NCBI GenBank assembly: GCA_916048095.2
Contig: OU696577.1
Coordinates: forward strand, 6,422,940 to 6,486,939
Reading direction: 5' to 3'
DNA: 64,000 bases
DNA from: Sacculina carcini
Lineage: Eukaryota > Arthropoda > Thecostraca > Sacculinidae
Each line of letters opens with the position of its first letter. Positions within the stretch are counted from its first letter, which is position 1. The notes under the pieces are model-generated. The model ran no database searches. It saw only the letters and a program-made list of their open reading frames with translations, and had not been told where the DNA came from. The position numbers and the translations under genes are program-made. This document shows positions 50,379 to 59,646 of this stretch, piece by piece.

Positions 50379-51926
50379 GGGCGTAGATCCTGGGGGTATG
50401 TGGTATATACCAGACAAATTGGCCGGGATCTATGAATATGCAATTATTCCTCCCGATAATTCTGCTGAGTTCATTTCGTTGGACATATTGTCACCAATAA
50501 AGACGGGATGACCAGGCAAAATCCCATGCCTATGTTTGCCTATTTTAGGGATGTTTCCAGATAAAAGCCTGTTTTGCTAATTTGTCAAAAATATTGCCTA
50601 TTCTATTCAAAAACTTATATACATTTATATAGAAGGCTTTCAAGTAAATGAGTTTATAAATGAAAGTATACAGAGGTGTTAGGCTTGATTTCGCACTCAC
50701 ATGACTGAGACAGGGTTGCACAGGCATATAGTGGCTATTCTACATTGACGTTTATCTCCGGTACGCTTCTGGGATGTATTTCTAGGCGTGTTTGTTGGTT
50801 TGATCGCACTCAGAGAACAGTTAACGTTACATCTGCTGAATCGAAAACTATGGATCACGTGCCGAGAGAGTCAGGGTATTGTGTACGATATCAATGCTCT
50901 CTCGATGAGTTTCTGCGTGCACTGTTGCTGAATTCCATCTTCTAGTCGTATGTGCGTGTGTTGTGTAAATACTTAATAAAAATTAATTATTGGTTGTCTG
51001 TGTGAGGATTGTATCTTGTATGTCTGCATGCCTGTGTTTGTATCTGTAAGGTTTGTATATGAGTAGAGCTAGTGTGAACGAACGGGCTAGAAGAACTTTC
51101 AGAATGTGCCAAAATGAGCAAATCAACCAAATCCGATCAAATCAAATCAAAGATCCGATCAAGTCAATGCAGCAATGTTTTGTGTTTATATACGCACACC
51201 TTTTGATATTATCCCACGTGAATTGATAAATAGCAGAAAAGAAATTCTTCTAGACATATTTACAGAGCTGGAGACCTCTATGCACACTGTATACAGTACA
51301 CTGTATACTGTACATCCAGTTCCTGGTGAAAATGGGCTCGATGTATAGGCGATGATCAGAAACGCAATTGAGGTAAATGAAGATTTTGTACAACTAATTA
51401 TAAGGCCATTGATGAGGACAACTTTGGAGCTGTGCCTTATTCAGGTGCAACTATTCTTCCACACTTTATATATGCTCCAATCACGTTTGTAGACTTTGAA
51501 AGAAGTTTTCACTCTTCAAGTATCTGTTCCACGAGCGTGGCAACAATTTGACTCTTAAAACATTGAAATAATAGTTTGTATGTGTATAAACATCGGTTAT
51601 TATGTGTTAGCAACGTAATTGATCAATAATTATTTTTGTCTCGGATTTAATAAATACCTATATTTGCCTAATGCCTATGCCGTTTTATTGTGTCGTCTTG
51701 CCTTGCCATTTTTAGTGCCTAAATATCCGGTCTTTATTCATCAAAATCAGTATAACAAATAGAAAAAATACAAGACAAATGTGTATGCAATTATGTGCAA
51801 TATACTTTTGTTTTTGCTATGTGTGTTGCAGTTGACTAGGTATTAAATGGTATAGAGTCACATGCAATTAACCATCTCAGTCAACCTAGGATACTAGTGC
51901 ATGATGGCTCGACACAAATCTACGCC
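50379..51926 (+). mobile_element. GGCGTAGATCC-family MITE split by a nested hAT copy
   Basis: The left part (50379-50497: GGGCGTAGATCCTGGGGG, AAATTGGCCGGGATCTATGA) and right part (51737-51926: CATCAAAATCAG, ending CGACACAAATCTACGCC) together make one ~300-bp element collinear with 44322-44617. The break is filled by 50498-51736. Confidence 0.75.
50498..51736. mobile_element. hAT element nested in a MITE, broken transposase C-terminus
   Basis: Terminal inverted repeats TAAAGACGGGAT and (right, complement) TAAAGACCGGAT. Flanking octamers GTCACCAA (50490-50497) and TTCATCAA (51737-51744) both derive from the GTCATCAA of the uninterrupted MITE. Near the right end (about 51465-51570, plus strand) a frame reads YAPITFVDFERSF and, in another frame, KYLFHERGNNL, matching the C-terminal dimerisation segment of hAT transposases (APxxSxDVERSFS...LxxxRxNL). 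Most of the transposase is gone. Confidence 0.7.
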
Positions 51927-52224
51927 ATTGATTGTATATGATTATTTTTATGTGATATTGTTTCGTATATTTCTGCTTTGCCTTCACATAAATTACCCTG
52001 TATCAGAGGATTTATTCCTTATGTTTTCAAGGATATTGGGCTGTTGATGACAACATTGTGTTGAATGCCACCTATTATCGCCTTTATTGCCGTTCCTATT
52101 TTTAATCATTACCCACGTCACACTCACCAATTAGTATTGTTGTCTCACTTTCATTTTCTGACTATGCGTGTTGGTGCTATTTCAGGGCCAAACAATTCTG
52201 TATGTGCATGTGCTATTTTAGGAG

Positions 52225-52508
52225 AAATAAAAATTAAGCCTGTAAAAGATTTATTTATCCAAACGAACAAGATTAATTATATTATTAATTATATCAATTT
52301 TGATAGACAGAAAAGATGTGGAATAGTTTGATGAAAAACGTAAATTAACACGTAAATGATAGAAACTGACTTTTTTTATCAAGATATTGTATATGTGGAA
52401 CAAACAGAACAATTGAAAAATGCTACCGGAGAAAAGTTTAAATTTTGGGCCGACATATTGGACCGTACTACTAGAAACCTAGTGTTTCAGGCCTGAAAAG
52501 TAGCATGG
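52225..52508 (+). repeat. dispersed ~290-bp repeat (relative at 13880-14165)
   Basis: Collinear with 13880-14165 from TTTATTTATCCAAA through GTTTGATGAAAAACGTAAAT to TTTCAGGCCTGAAAAGTAGC. Confidence 0.6.
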
Positions 52509-52689
52509 GCTTAATGGCCGGTCCTACGTTAATTCAATCATGAATCCCTCAGCAGCCTAGAACGGCAGCAGTTCTAGTAGATAGGTCATTATTATCGACT
52601 CCAGCAGCACACTGTTGTGTTATGCTTGCATCGTGCATAACTATCGATTCTTCATAGTGTGGTTACATTGATTATGAGCTGGGCTACTG

Positions 52690-52703
52690 GTTGTCATGAC
52701 AAC
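52690..52703. promoter_or_regulatory. palindromic X-box (RFX site) upstream of IFT88
   Basis: GTTGTCATGACAAC is a perfect 14-bp palindrome fitting the X-box consensus (GTYNYY-AT-RRNRAC), 218 bp upstream of the IFT88 ATG. RFX factors (DAF-19 in C. elegans) activate IFT genes through such sites, and the nematode IFT88 gene osm-5 is a classic target. Confidence 0.75.
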
Positions 52704-52921
52704 GCGAACTCAACAACATTGTTGGCATATGTTATGTGCATGCATTTGTGTGTGTGTGTGTGTGTGGCGATGGTTGGCTGGGTGCCCTAGCCGTGCGTAG
52801 TCATAGACATTGTCGCAGCTCCTATGCGAAACTGTCCGGTATGTTGCGGCGTTGTTACACGCGTATCGACTGCTAGTTTTCTCGTATTGCGTGTGCACTG
52901 GCAGTTATAGTACGTGCTATA

Positions 52922-55465
52922 ATGGCGTCAGTGGACGACTTGTATTCCGGCTTCGATGGCAGTGCGACGTCGGATCAGTTGATGAGTGATCTCGATCATG
53001 ACGTTGGCTTTCAACATGCTCTCATGCGCTCCAGCGCCGGTAGACGTCCCAGCACTCGCAGCGGTCTGACTTCAGCCGCTGGACTCAGCTCAAGACAACC
53101 GGCCCCGGGCACCGCAGTTCCTCGCGGCCGAATGACCAGCAGTGGTGGCACCGATAACAGACCGATGACTGCCGTCAAAGGCGTCGGTTACTCGTCTTCA
53201 TCGTCAGGCGTTACTAGTGGTCCTGGCGTCGTAGGGGCTCCGTCCTCGACATCACACGTGACTTCTGCGGAATCTGGCAGCGCTGAGGATAAAGTGCGTC
53301 ACCTGGAGCGTCGAGTAATGGAGCTGGTCGAATTGTCATGTGAACTGGCCCAGCAGTCTCAACTGAAGATGTCTTTAGATCGTGCCAAGGATGCTGCCGC
53401 CAAGGAGAGGACGTTGATCAGACACCGTGAACAGGCTGGTCTTGTTGAGTCACACAATTTGGAGCTGACGTTTGTTGTTCTCACTAATCTTGCGTGTCAG
53501 TATGAACGCAACGAACTCTACACAGAAGCTCTAAACACTTACCAAATTGTTACCAAAAACAAAAGTTTCAGCAATGCAGGTCGACTCAAAGTCAACATTG
53601 CTAATATCTATTTCAAGCTTGGACAATATCCGAAGGCTCTCAAATTCTACAGAATGGCTTTGGACCAAGTTCCAGGTGGACAGAATTATACGAAAATTAA
53701 AATAATGAATAACATAGGCAACCTATTTATAAAAATGGGACATTTTACAGATGCTATCACCAGCTTCGAATACTGTATGCATCAAAAACCGTCCTTGCCC
53801 ACCGGTTTACGCTTGGTCATTTGCTGTCACGAACTGGGCGATATTGATAAACAGAAGGAGACGTTCATGAAGATGTTACAAGTGCCGTTTGATATGGACA
53901 ACGAGAATAACTACAAGGATCTTGAAGACGAGGCTCAAAACAATAGTCGTATGTCTTTGCTGCTTGAGGCCATCAAGAACGATCCCATGCGCCAACTGGA
54001 GCGTAAACAACGGCAACAAGCTGATAGATGTCTCCTCACTGCAGCTAGACTTATCTCATCATCTTCGTTATCTTCGACTGAAGCTGGACTGCATCCAACA
54101 GACGGTTACAGTTGGTGTGTTGAGGCACTGAAGAACTCACAATTCGCTGATCTGGCCAACGATCTGGATATTAACAGGGCTGTGATGTATTTACGACAAA
54201 AAGATCTTAAATCAGCGGTTGAAACCTTGAAAGTATTTGACAAGCTGGAGTCCAAGGTTGCATCTCATGCATTCACTAATCTGGCTTGTATTTATTTTCT
54301 TCAAGGCGAGTATGCAGAGTCGGAGCGGTACGCTGAAAGAGCCCGTGATTCAGACGGGTACAACGCGGCTGCACTTGTTAATCTCGGCAATTGTTTTTAT
54401 CAACGCAACGAGTACGAAAAAGCCAAGGAGTTTTACATCTGTGCGCTCGACAACGATGCCTCCTGTGTACAGGCTTTGTATAATGTTGGCCTTACCTGCA
54501 AAAGTATGGGTGCTTATCAAGACGCACTGAATTCTTTCTCCAAATTGCATACTATCGATCGATCCCACGCTCAGGTCATCTACCAGATAGCACATTGCCA
54601 TGAACTGCTTGGAGATACTGGACAAGCAAGTGAGTGGTACCTGCAGATGTTGAGTCTCGTACCGAGCGATCCTGATACTCTTTGTCGTCTAGCCTCTCTT
54701 ATGGATAAAGAGGGAGATAAGCAGTCGGCGTATCAGTATTTTTCGGACTCATCCCGCTTCTACCCGGCCAATCTACACGTGATTGACTGGCTGAGCTCGT
54801 ACTTTATTGAGCATCAAGTTTCAGAGAAAGCCGTCGTGTACCTGGAGCGAGCTGCGCTTATTCAGCCTGACGAGGTGCGTTGGCATTTGCTGATTGCGGC
54901 GTGCCATCGACGCACCGGCAACTATCAGCGAGCTCTCGACAAGTACAAACAGATCCACACGGCGTTCCCTGACAACATCGAGTCTCTCAAAATATTGGTA
55001 CGTATCTGTTCCGATATGGGTCTCAGTGAAGCAGAACATTACGCTTCAGAACTGAGAGCCGTGGAGAGGAGTCGCGAGCTGCGTGAGGAGCGTTTAAAAT
55101 CCAGTCGACCGGGCACTTCTTATCGCGGGGCGGCACTTAGCTCGCGCTCCAGTTCGGCGGCTAGCTGGGACGAGGCAAACGGAGGTGCAATTTCGACCAG
55201 TGGTGATGTTCGTCGGCGATCTTCGCAAATGTCGCAATTGTCGAGCAATCGAGGTATCGGTGCCACTTCAGACATTGCCGTGTCATATAACAAACATGTG
55301 GACATGGAATCTTGGAGTCCCTCTGCCTCGCTGGATGTGTCTTCATTAGCCGCAGCTACAAACGCAGCAGCAGCATCATCCTCTGTCGCCGGTGCCGGAT
55401 CATCAGCTGACCATGACATTTTTCATGATGAGGATGACATGGTTGACGATCTGCTACCAGAATAA
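52922..55465 (+). CDS. IFT88: IFT88 (intraflagellar transport IFT-B core protein), single exon
   Basis: IFT88 (polaris, OSM-5) is a TPR scaffold of the anterograde IFT-B train, needed to build cilia. 847 residues in one uninterrupted frame, close to the vertebrate length of about 824-833. It begins MASVDDLYSGFDGS (vertebrate EDDLYSGYND) and has a Ser/Gly-rich region with RPMTAVKGVGY. The conserved YTEALNTYQIVTKNKSFSNA, LKFYRMALDQVPGG and DWCVEV-like YSWCVEALKNSQFADLANDL follow, then a long TPR array (about residues 180-660). It ends in the acidic DDLLPE shared with vertebrates. The ATG at 52922 fits the family N-terminus. It has no introns, unlike liprin here; no poly(A) tract follows, so a retrocopy is not proven. 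Confidence 0.97.
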   Translation: MASVDDLYSGFDGSATSDQLMSDLDHDVGFQHALMRSSAGRRPSTRSGLTSAAGLSSRQPAPGTAVPRGRMTSSGGTDNRPMTAVKGVGYSSSSSGVTSGPGVVGAPSSTSHVTSAESGSAEDKVRHLERRVMELVELSCELAQQSQLKMSLDRAKDAAAKERTLIRHREQAGLVESHNLELTFVVLTNLACQYERNELYTEALNTYQIVTKNKSFSNAGRLKVNIANIYFKLGQYPKALKFYRMALDQVPGGQNYTKIKIMNNIGNLFIKMGHFTDAITSFEYCMHQKPSLPTGLRLVICCHELGDIDKQKETFMKMLQVPFDMDNENNYKDLEDEAQNNSRMSLLLEAIKNDPMRQLERKQRQQADRCLLTAARLISSSSLSSTEAGLHPTDGYSWCVEALKNSQFADLANDLDINRAVMYLRQKDLKSAVETLKVFDKLESKVASHAFTNLACIYFLQGEYAESERYAERARDSDGYNAAALVNLGNCFYQRNEYEKAKEFYICALDNDASCVQALYNVGLTCKSMGAYQDALNSFSKLHTIDRSHAQVIYQIAHCHELLGDTGQASEWYLQMLSLVPSDPDTLCRLASLMDKEGDKQSAYQYFSDSSRFYPANLHVIDWLSSYFIEHQVSEKAVVYLERAALIQPDEVRWHLLIAACHRRTGNYQRALDKYKQIHTAFPDNIESLKILVRICSDMGLSEAEHYASELRAVERSRELREERLKSSRPGTSYRGAALSSRSSSAASWDEANGGAISTSGDVRRRSSQMSQLSSNRGIGATSDIAVSYNKHVDMESWSPSASLDVSSLAAATNAAAASSSVAGAGSSADHDIFHDEDDMVDDLLPE

Positions 55466-55467
55466 AT
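55462..55467 (+). terminator. AATAAA overlapping the IFT88 stop codon
   Basis: The last codon and stop (GAA TAA ATG) contain AATAAA. If used, the 3' UTR would be only about 15-25 bases; no other AATAAA was noticed in the following few hundred bases. Confidence 0.4.
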
Positions 55468-56592
55468 GCATGCTATAATGCCCCTGTTTTACTGATAGTC
55501 TATAGCTATATGCTTTTCATCATATCTGGGTGACAGCTATGGTTTCATTGTTTTATTTTCTTCTGCTAAACGTATCGATCACAAGCATCAATACTGTTCA
55601 ACCGTGTCGTTTCGAAATTCGAAATTATCTATTGTTGTTTTTATTGGACGGTGGATTTCATAATGTCTTTGCACTGCCACATCACTGCTATTAGCTAGCT
55701 AAGCTCACTGCTTAAGCTATTAGCTCTGTCAGTGGTCAAACTGTTTGCCCAGCTGTTCAGCAAAACCAACGTATATTTGCTATGACACGCCCATATAGGT
55801 AAAGATCGTGAGGTCAGATGTGACCGGGTTGGAGCCTGAGGAAGCTCCGTGAAGTAAACATAGTGGGTTGGATAGACAGAGTAAGAGATAACAAGTCGAG
55901 TGAAGGCTAAAGCAGAAGCAATGGAACACATGTGGTTGGAGCTATATTCTATTAGTCCGTTTGGCTGCGCCTTCTCCACAAACTGATTCTTGATTGAGTG
56001 CGGTAGTTGACATTTTGCTGAGATCAACTCTCGTTTCATGCTTGAGATAATACATGAAGTATCGTTACGTTCCTTGAGATGGTTTGTGATTGGAATTATT
56101 GGAATTCGTGGTCGCGAAGCTGTGTACCTTTCGAATGTTCTACAAAATTTGGAGAGTATAAAATAGAAGGCATATAGACAGAAAGTGAATTTGCATTTAC
56201 TGTTGATTGACTTATGTTGATGCTATAGTTTCATTGAGTTTACGGCGCTGAAATGTTCAAATTATGTTCGGGAATAGCAAGCGCATGTAGAAAATTTGCG
56301 GTTCAATGTTCCACTTTGTTTACTGGAGGAAGAGCTTGTGTGTTTGTCTACGCATGCGTGTCACCAAGGATTCCGCATCAATACCAAGTATGGGTCTTCA
56401 ATTGATCCGTACTTTTGCCGGTGTGTACATGGACGGCAGTTGAATTGGTTATACAACACGTGCAGCGTGCATGCGTGGTCAGCCGTTGAACCGCATAACA
56501 CGATTGTTCATACTGGCATGTCCATGACATTTTTCATACTACCATGTGTTGACCTTCCCACACGTCTACGTTGCGGTTTTCGAGTGATGAAC
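55468..56592. other. intergenic sequence after IFT88
   Basis: Nothing recognised: no exon similar to the N-terminal C2 domain of C2CD3, no RNA gene, no transposon end. Confidence 0.4.
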
Positions 56593-56862
56593 TGTGGTGT
56601 AATCGTGTGTAGTGAGAGAGAGAGTGTGTGTGTGTGTGAAAGATTGTGAGTGCGTGAACGTGTTAGTGTGTCTATGTGTGATCGTGTATAGTTGAATTGT
56701 ATATTGCGTGCGAGAGTGTGTGAGCGAGTGTGTCTAGTTGTTTCGGTGTGTGTGTGCAGTTGTGTCGGTGTGTGTGTGTGTATGCGTTTGTGAATTGTCC
56801 ATGCCCCGCAGCGGCGAGTGAATGACCGGCTCGCCGCTGATTGGTTGTTGCGGCGGGTGAGG

Positions 56863-56895
<33 letters not shown>

Positions 56896-57037
56896 GTGTG
56901 TGCTCCCGTGTGACACGGTGTGGGCGGAGAGTCTTGTTCGTGGTGCGATTGTGGTGTGACCTCTTGTAGGCGCGCGTGGGGCAGTGATGCCCACGCGCGC
57001 CTGTCTGTAATATATTTTAGTCTTTTTGTTTTTCACA
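56593..57037 (+). repeat. LTR-like repeat, left copy (445 bp)
   Basis: Contains GCTGATTGGTTG (CCAAT complement), a TG run, the ACCCGTGTG-type CTCCCGTGTGACACGGTGTG hairpin, the palindromic GGGCAGTGATGCCC and TATATT near the end. Confidence 0.75.
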
Positions 57038-57744
57038 AGCTATTTCGGCCTTTTTGTTTTGGAAATATTTTTGTCTGCGACCCGGCTTCAGCAGCGGAGA
57101 TGGTGCCTTCCAGCATCAGTAGCGGCCTACCAGCGGAGAACAGCGGTGGAGGTGCTCGATGGCGTGTCAGGCTGGTGTGCAGGGGACGGCAGTGCAGCAT
57201 GATGCCGGAGGGAGGCAGCTGAGGAGCTGTGGCCGAGGGATGCTGGTCGTCTCGCCTGCACTGGTGTAAGGCACGTCGTCGGGCAACTACAGGATTGTCA
57301 GTGGAGGCGACGATCGCTCGTGGAGGATGCTGGTGCTGGACGGCAGGTGACAGAGAGGGGCTGCTGAAGCCGGATGAAAACATGACGAACGACGGCGACG
57401 GCGTGGCCTGTGTGAACGGCGACGTCCCGGCTGTTTGCGGCAGGGTGCTGAAGAGCACTGGAGTCGACAGGAGCATAGTGGGTGCTGGGGTCGAAGTGTT
57501 GTGCCCTGTCGCGGCAGCCGGTGATGAAGAAGACGGCAGGCTGCGGCGAAGCACTGAAGAGCACGGGCAGAGGCGGGAGCGCGGTGGACGCTGGGGCCTG
57601 ACATGTTGTGCCTCGCCGCAGCCAAGGTGTGTGCATCTGGTGGAGGCCGTCGTCTAATTAGATTTTGGTTATTGGCTCATTTTTCCTGGTTTGCTTGGCT
57701 CGCGGTTTTTTGTTGATTTATGTTTCTTTAAAAACAGGTGGAGG
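57038..57744 (+). other. GC-rich core of the miniature LTR-like element
   Basis: The longest frames are 57229-57657 on the plus strand and 57554-57033 on the minus strand (Pro/Ser-rich, running into the left repeat). Neither resembles a known family; both look like products of GC-rich sequence. Confidence 0.5.
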
Positions 57745-58183
57745 TGTGGTGTAATCGTGTGTAGTGAGAGAGAGAGTGTGTGTGTGTGTGAAAGATTGTG
57801 AGTGCGTGAACGTGTTAGTGTGTCTATGTGTGATCGTGTATAGTTGAATTGTATATTGCGTGCGAGAGTGTGTGAGCGAGTGTGTCTAGTTGTTTCGGTG
57901 TGTGTGTGCAGTTGTGTCGGTGTGTGTGTGTGTATGCGTTTGTGAATTGTCCATGCCCCGCAGCGGCGAGTGAATGACCGGCTCGCCGCTGATTGGTTGT
58001 TGCGGCGGGTGAGGACTGTGTGTGTGTGTGTGTGTGTGTCCGTGTGTGCTCCCGTGTGACACGGTGTGGGCGGAGAGTCTTGTTCGTGGTGCGATTGTGG
58101 TGTGACCTCTTGTAGGCGCGCGTGGGGCAGTGATGCCCACGCGCGCCTGTCTGTAATATATTTTAGTCTTTTTGTTTTTCACA
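57745..58183 (+). repeat. LTR-like repeat, right copy (439 bp)
   Basis: Same as the left copy apart from a TG run six bases shorter. Confidence 0.75.
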
Positions 58184-58797
58184 AAAAATATCTTAATATC
58201 TTATTGTTTCATATTCAGGAGTGTTGATCAGCTACAAAGCTTCTGATGGATGCTGCATGCGTGTCCTTGCTGCTCTTGTGTCAAGTAGGCGGATCACAGT
58301 CGAGCATTTCCTCACATCTCATCACAGTTTGTTATCTTACCGTTGTGAAGATACAACATGCAGCGTCGTTTGCAATTCACTTGAACAGTCGGGGTGCATT
58401 GATCCTGCGATGCAGAGACATAGGGTCACATCACTTGACTCGTATTATTATTGGTCTCTTATTATTTGGTCGCAATAGACATTCTAATTCCCCACTCATT
58501 CCTACACCTCCAAGCTTGTTTCTATCGATCAACCTCGTACTTTCCTGTCACTATCCATATAACCGTGCTGAATTATATATTTCTAGTCTATTCTAGTCTC
58601 TAATCTTTAGTTTGGAGTGTTGGACAGCCGATCGATGCCGATGATTTGAGTTGAGTTCATGTATACCAAATTTTCTATGTCGTATTTGTCAAGTATCGTC
58701 AACTGTCAGTTGTCATGAATTTATTTGTCCTCTGTGAGTGCTTCTGTGCGTGTGCGGGATATGTATTCCACACAATTATTGTTTGCCCAGTTGATTG
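58184..58797. other. sequence upstream of the C2CD3-like start
   Basis: No exon recognised. It carries GTTGTCATGA at 58709-58718, identical to the first ten bases of the IFT88 X-box, within an inverted repeat CAACTG-T-CAGTTG (58700-58712). TTTGCCCAG at 58782-58790 could be an acceptor for a 5' exon. Confidence 0.35.
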
Positions 58798-59646
58798 ATG
58801 TCTAATGCCGTGCTGTCCGCGTCGCTTGCGTCGACGAGGCACTCTGATTCCCTGTCGCGCCCGAGAGTCGTGCTGACTAGTCGTCGCGGCAGAAACCTCC
58901 CCCGTTTGCCGTCGGCACCGACGCGTGCCTTGTCCGACACATACACCGACAGCGGACGACGTCGGCCGGTCGGCACGCGTGTGATAGTGCCAGCGCATGC
59001 ACGTGTTGGCGTCAACAGCGCTGCAGCCAGTGTCAGAGTCGGTGCCACCGTTAAGCATCCGTCTTCTGGCCGCGGTGAGCCGCGACCTTCTTCTGCTACT
59101 GCTTCTGCATCGTCAGTCTTCTCCAGGAAACCAGTCGGCACTCAGAGACGTGATGTGGCCAAATCTTGTTTGCCGAGTCGAGGGCGCGGTGCGGGTTATC
59201 GTGGCAGACGCGGAGTGGGTACTCGCGCTACCTGTTCTCGAAACGGCCGAGTTACCTTTTCCGATCAGCTCAGCCAGCCACGCGTGCCTGCCGACGGTCG
59301 AGGAGGCGACATTTCTGCCGAAGGTCAGCCGAGTGAAACACCTCTTTCTGCTGCATGTTCTTCAGCATCATCCTCATCTTCATCGACGAGCTGTGACGCT
59401 GCTGGAAGAATGTGCGAGAACCACGCTGACACGATGATGATTAAGGAGTTGCAAACTCGTGGCGATCTTCTCCGCTCCAGACTGGCTGACTTGATGACAC
59501 AATCCGGCGTCACCACACCCCACCCACTCTCACAATCTTCACTGACACCGGCAAATGACGGGATACACTCTCCAACTCTTTCAGTGACTCCTCCAGACAG
59601 CGAGATGGACGTGCAGATGAGCGGCATTGCTGCCATACTCAACAAG
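58798..59646 (+). CDS. C2CD3: C2CD3-like exon 1
   Basis: From ATG 58798 (MSNAVLSASLAS) 283 codons to donor GTGCGT. Ser/Arg/Gly-rich and presumably disordered up to about residue 200, then the conserved helix and SPTLSVTPPDSEMD. Confidence 0.65.

Larger units (their letters stand above)
56593..58183 (+). mobile_element. miniature LTR-retrotransposon-like element (TRIM/LARD type)
   Basis: Two direct repeats, 56593-57037 and 57745-58183, both starting TGTGGTGTAATCG and ending TTTTTGTTTTTCACA (TG...CA), surround 707 bases. The repeats appear to differ only by three TG units in one microsatellite. A purine-rich AAAAACAGGTGGAGG (57730-57744) precedes the second repeat, like a polypurine tract. No gag or pol in the core; no 5-bp target duplication or clear primer site found, so a tandem duplication is an alternative. 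The separate diverged copy at 44755-44985 supports mobility. Confidence 0.6.

Noticed and set aside
57033-57657. Overlapping 142-173-residue frames in the core of the miniature LTR-like element
   Set aside because: Low-complexity Pro/Ser or Gly/Val composition, one runs into the repeat, none resembles gag, pol or a host gene.
58221-58596. Frames of 85-116 residues before the C2CD3-like start, checked for the missing N-terminal C2 domain
   Set aside because: No C2-like strand pattern or W-W-G-E type motif found.
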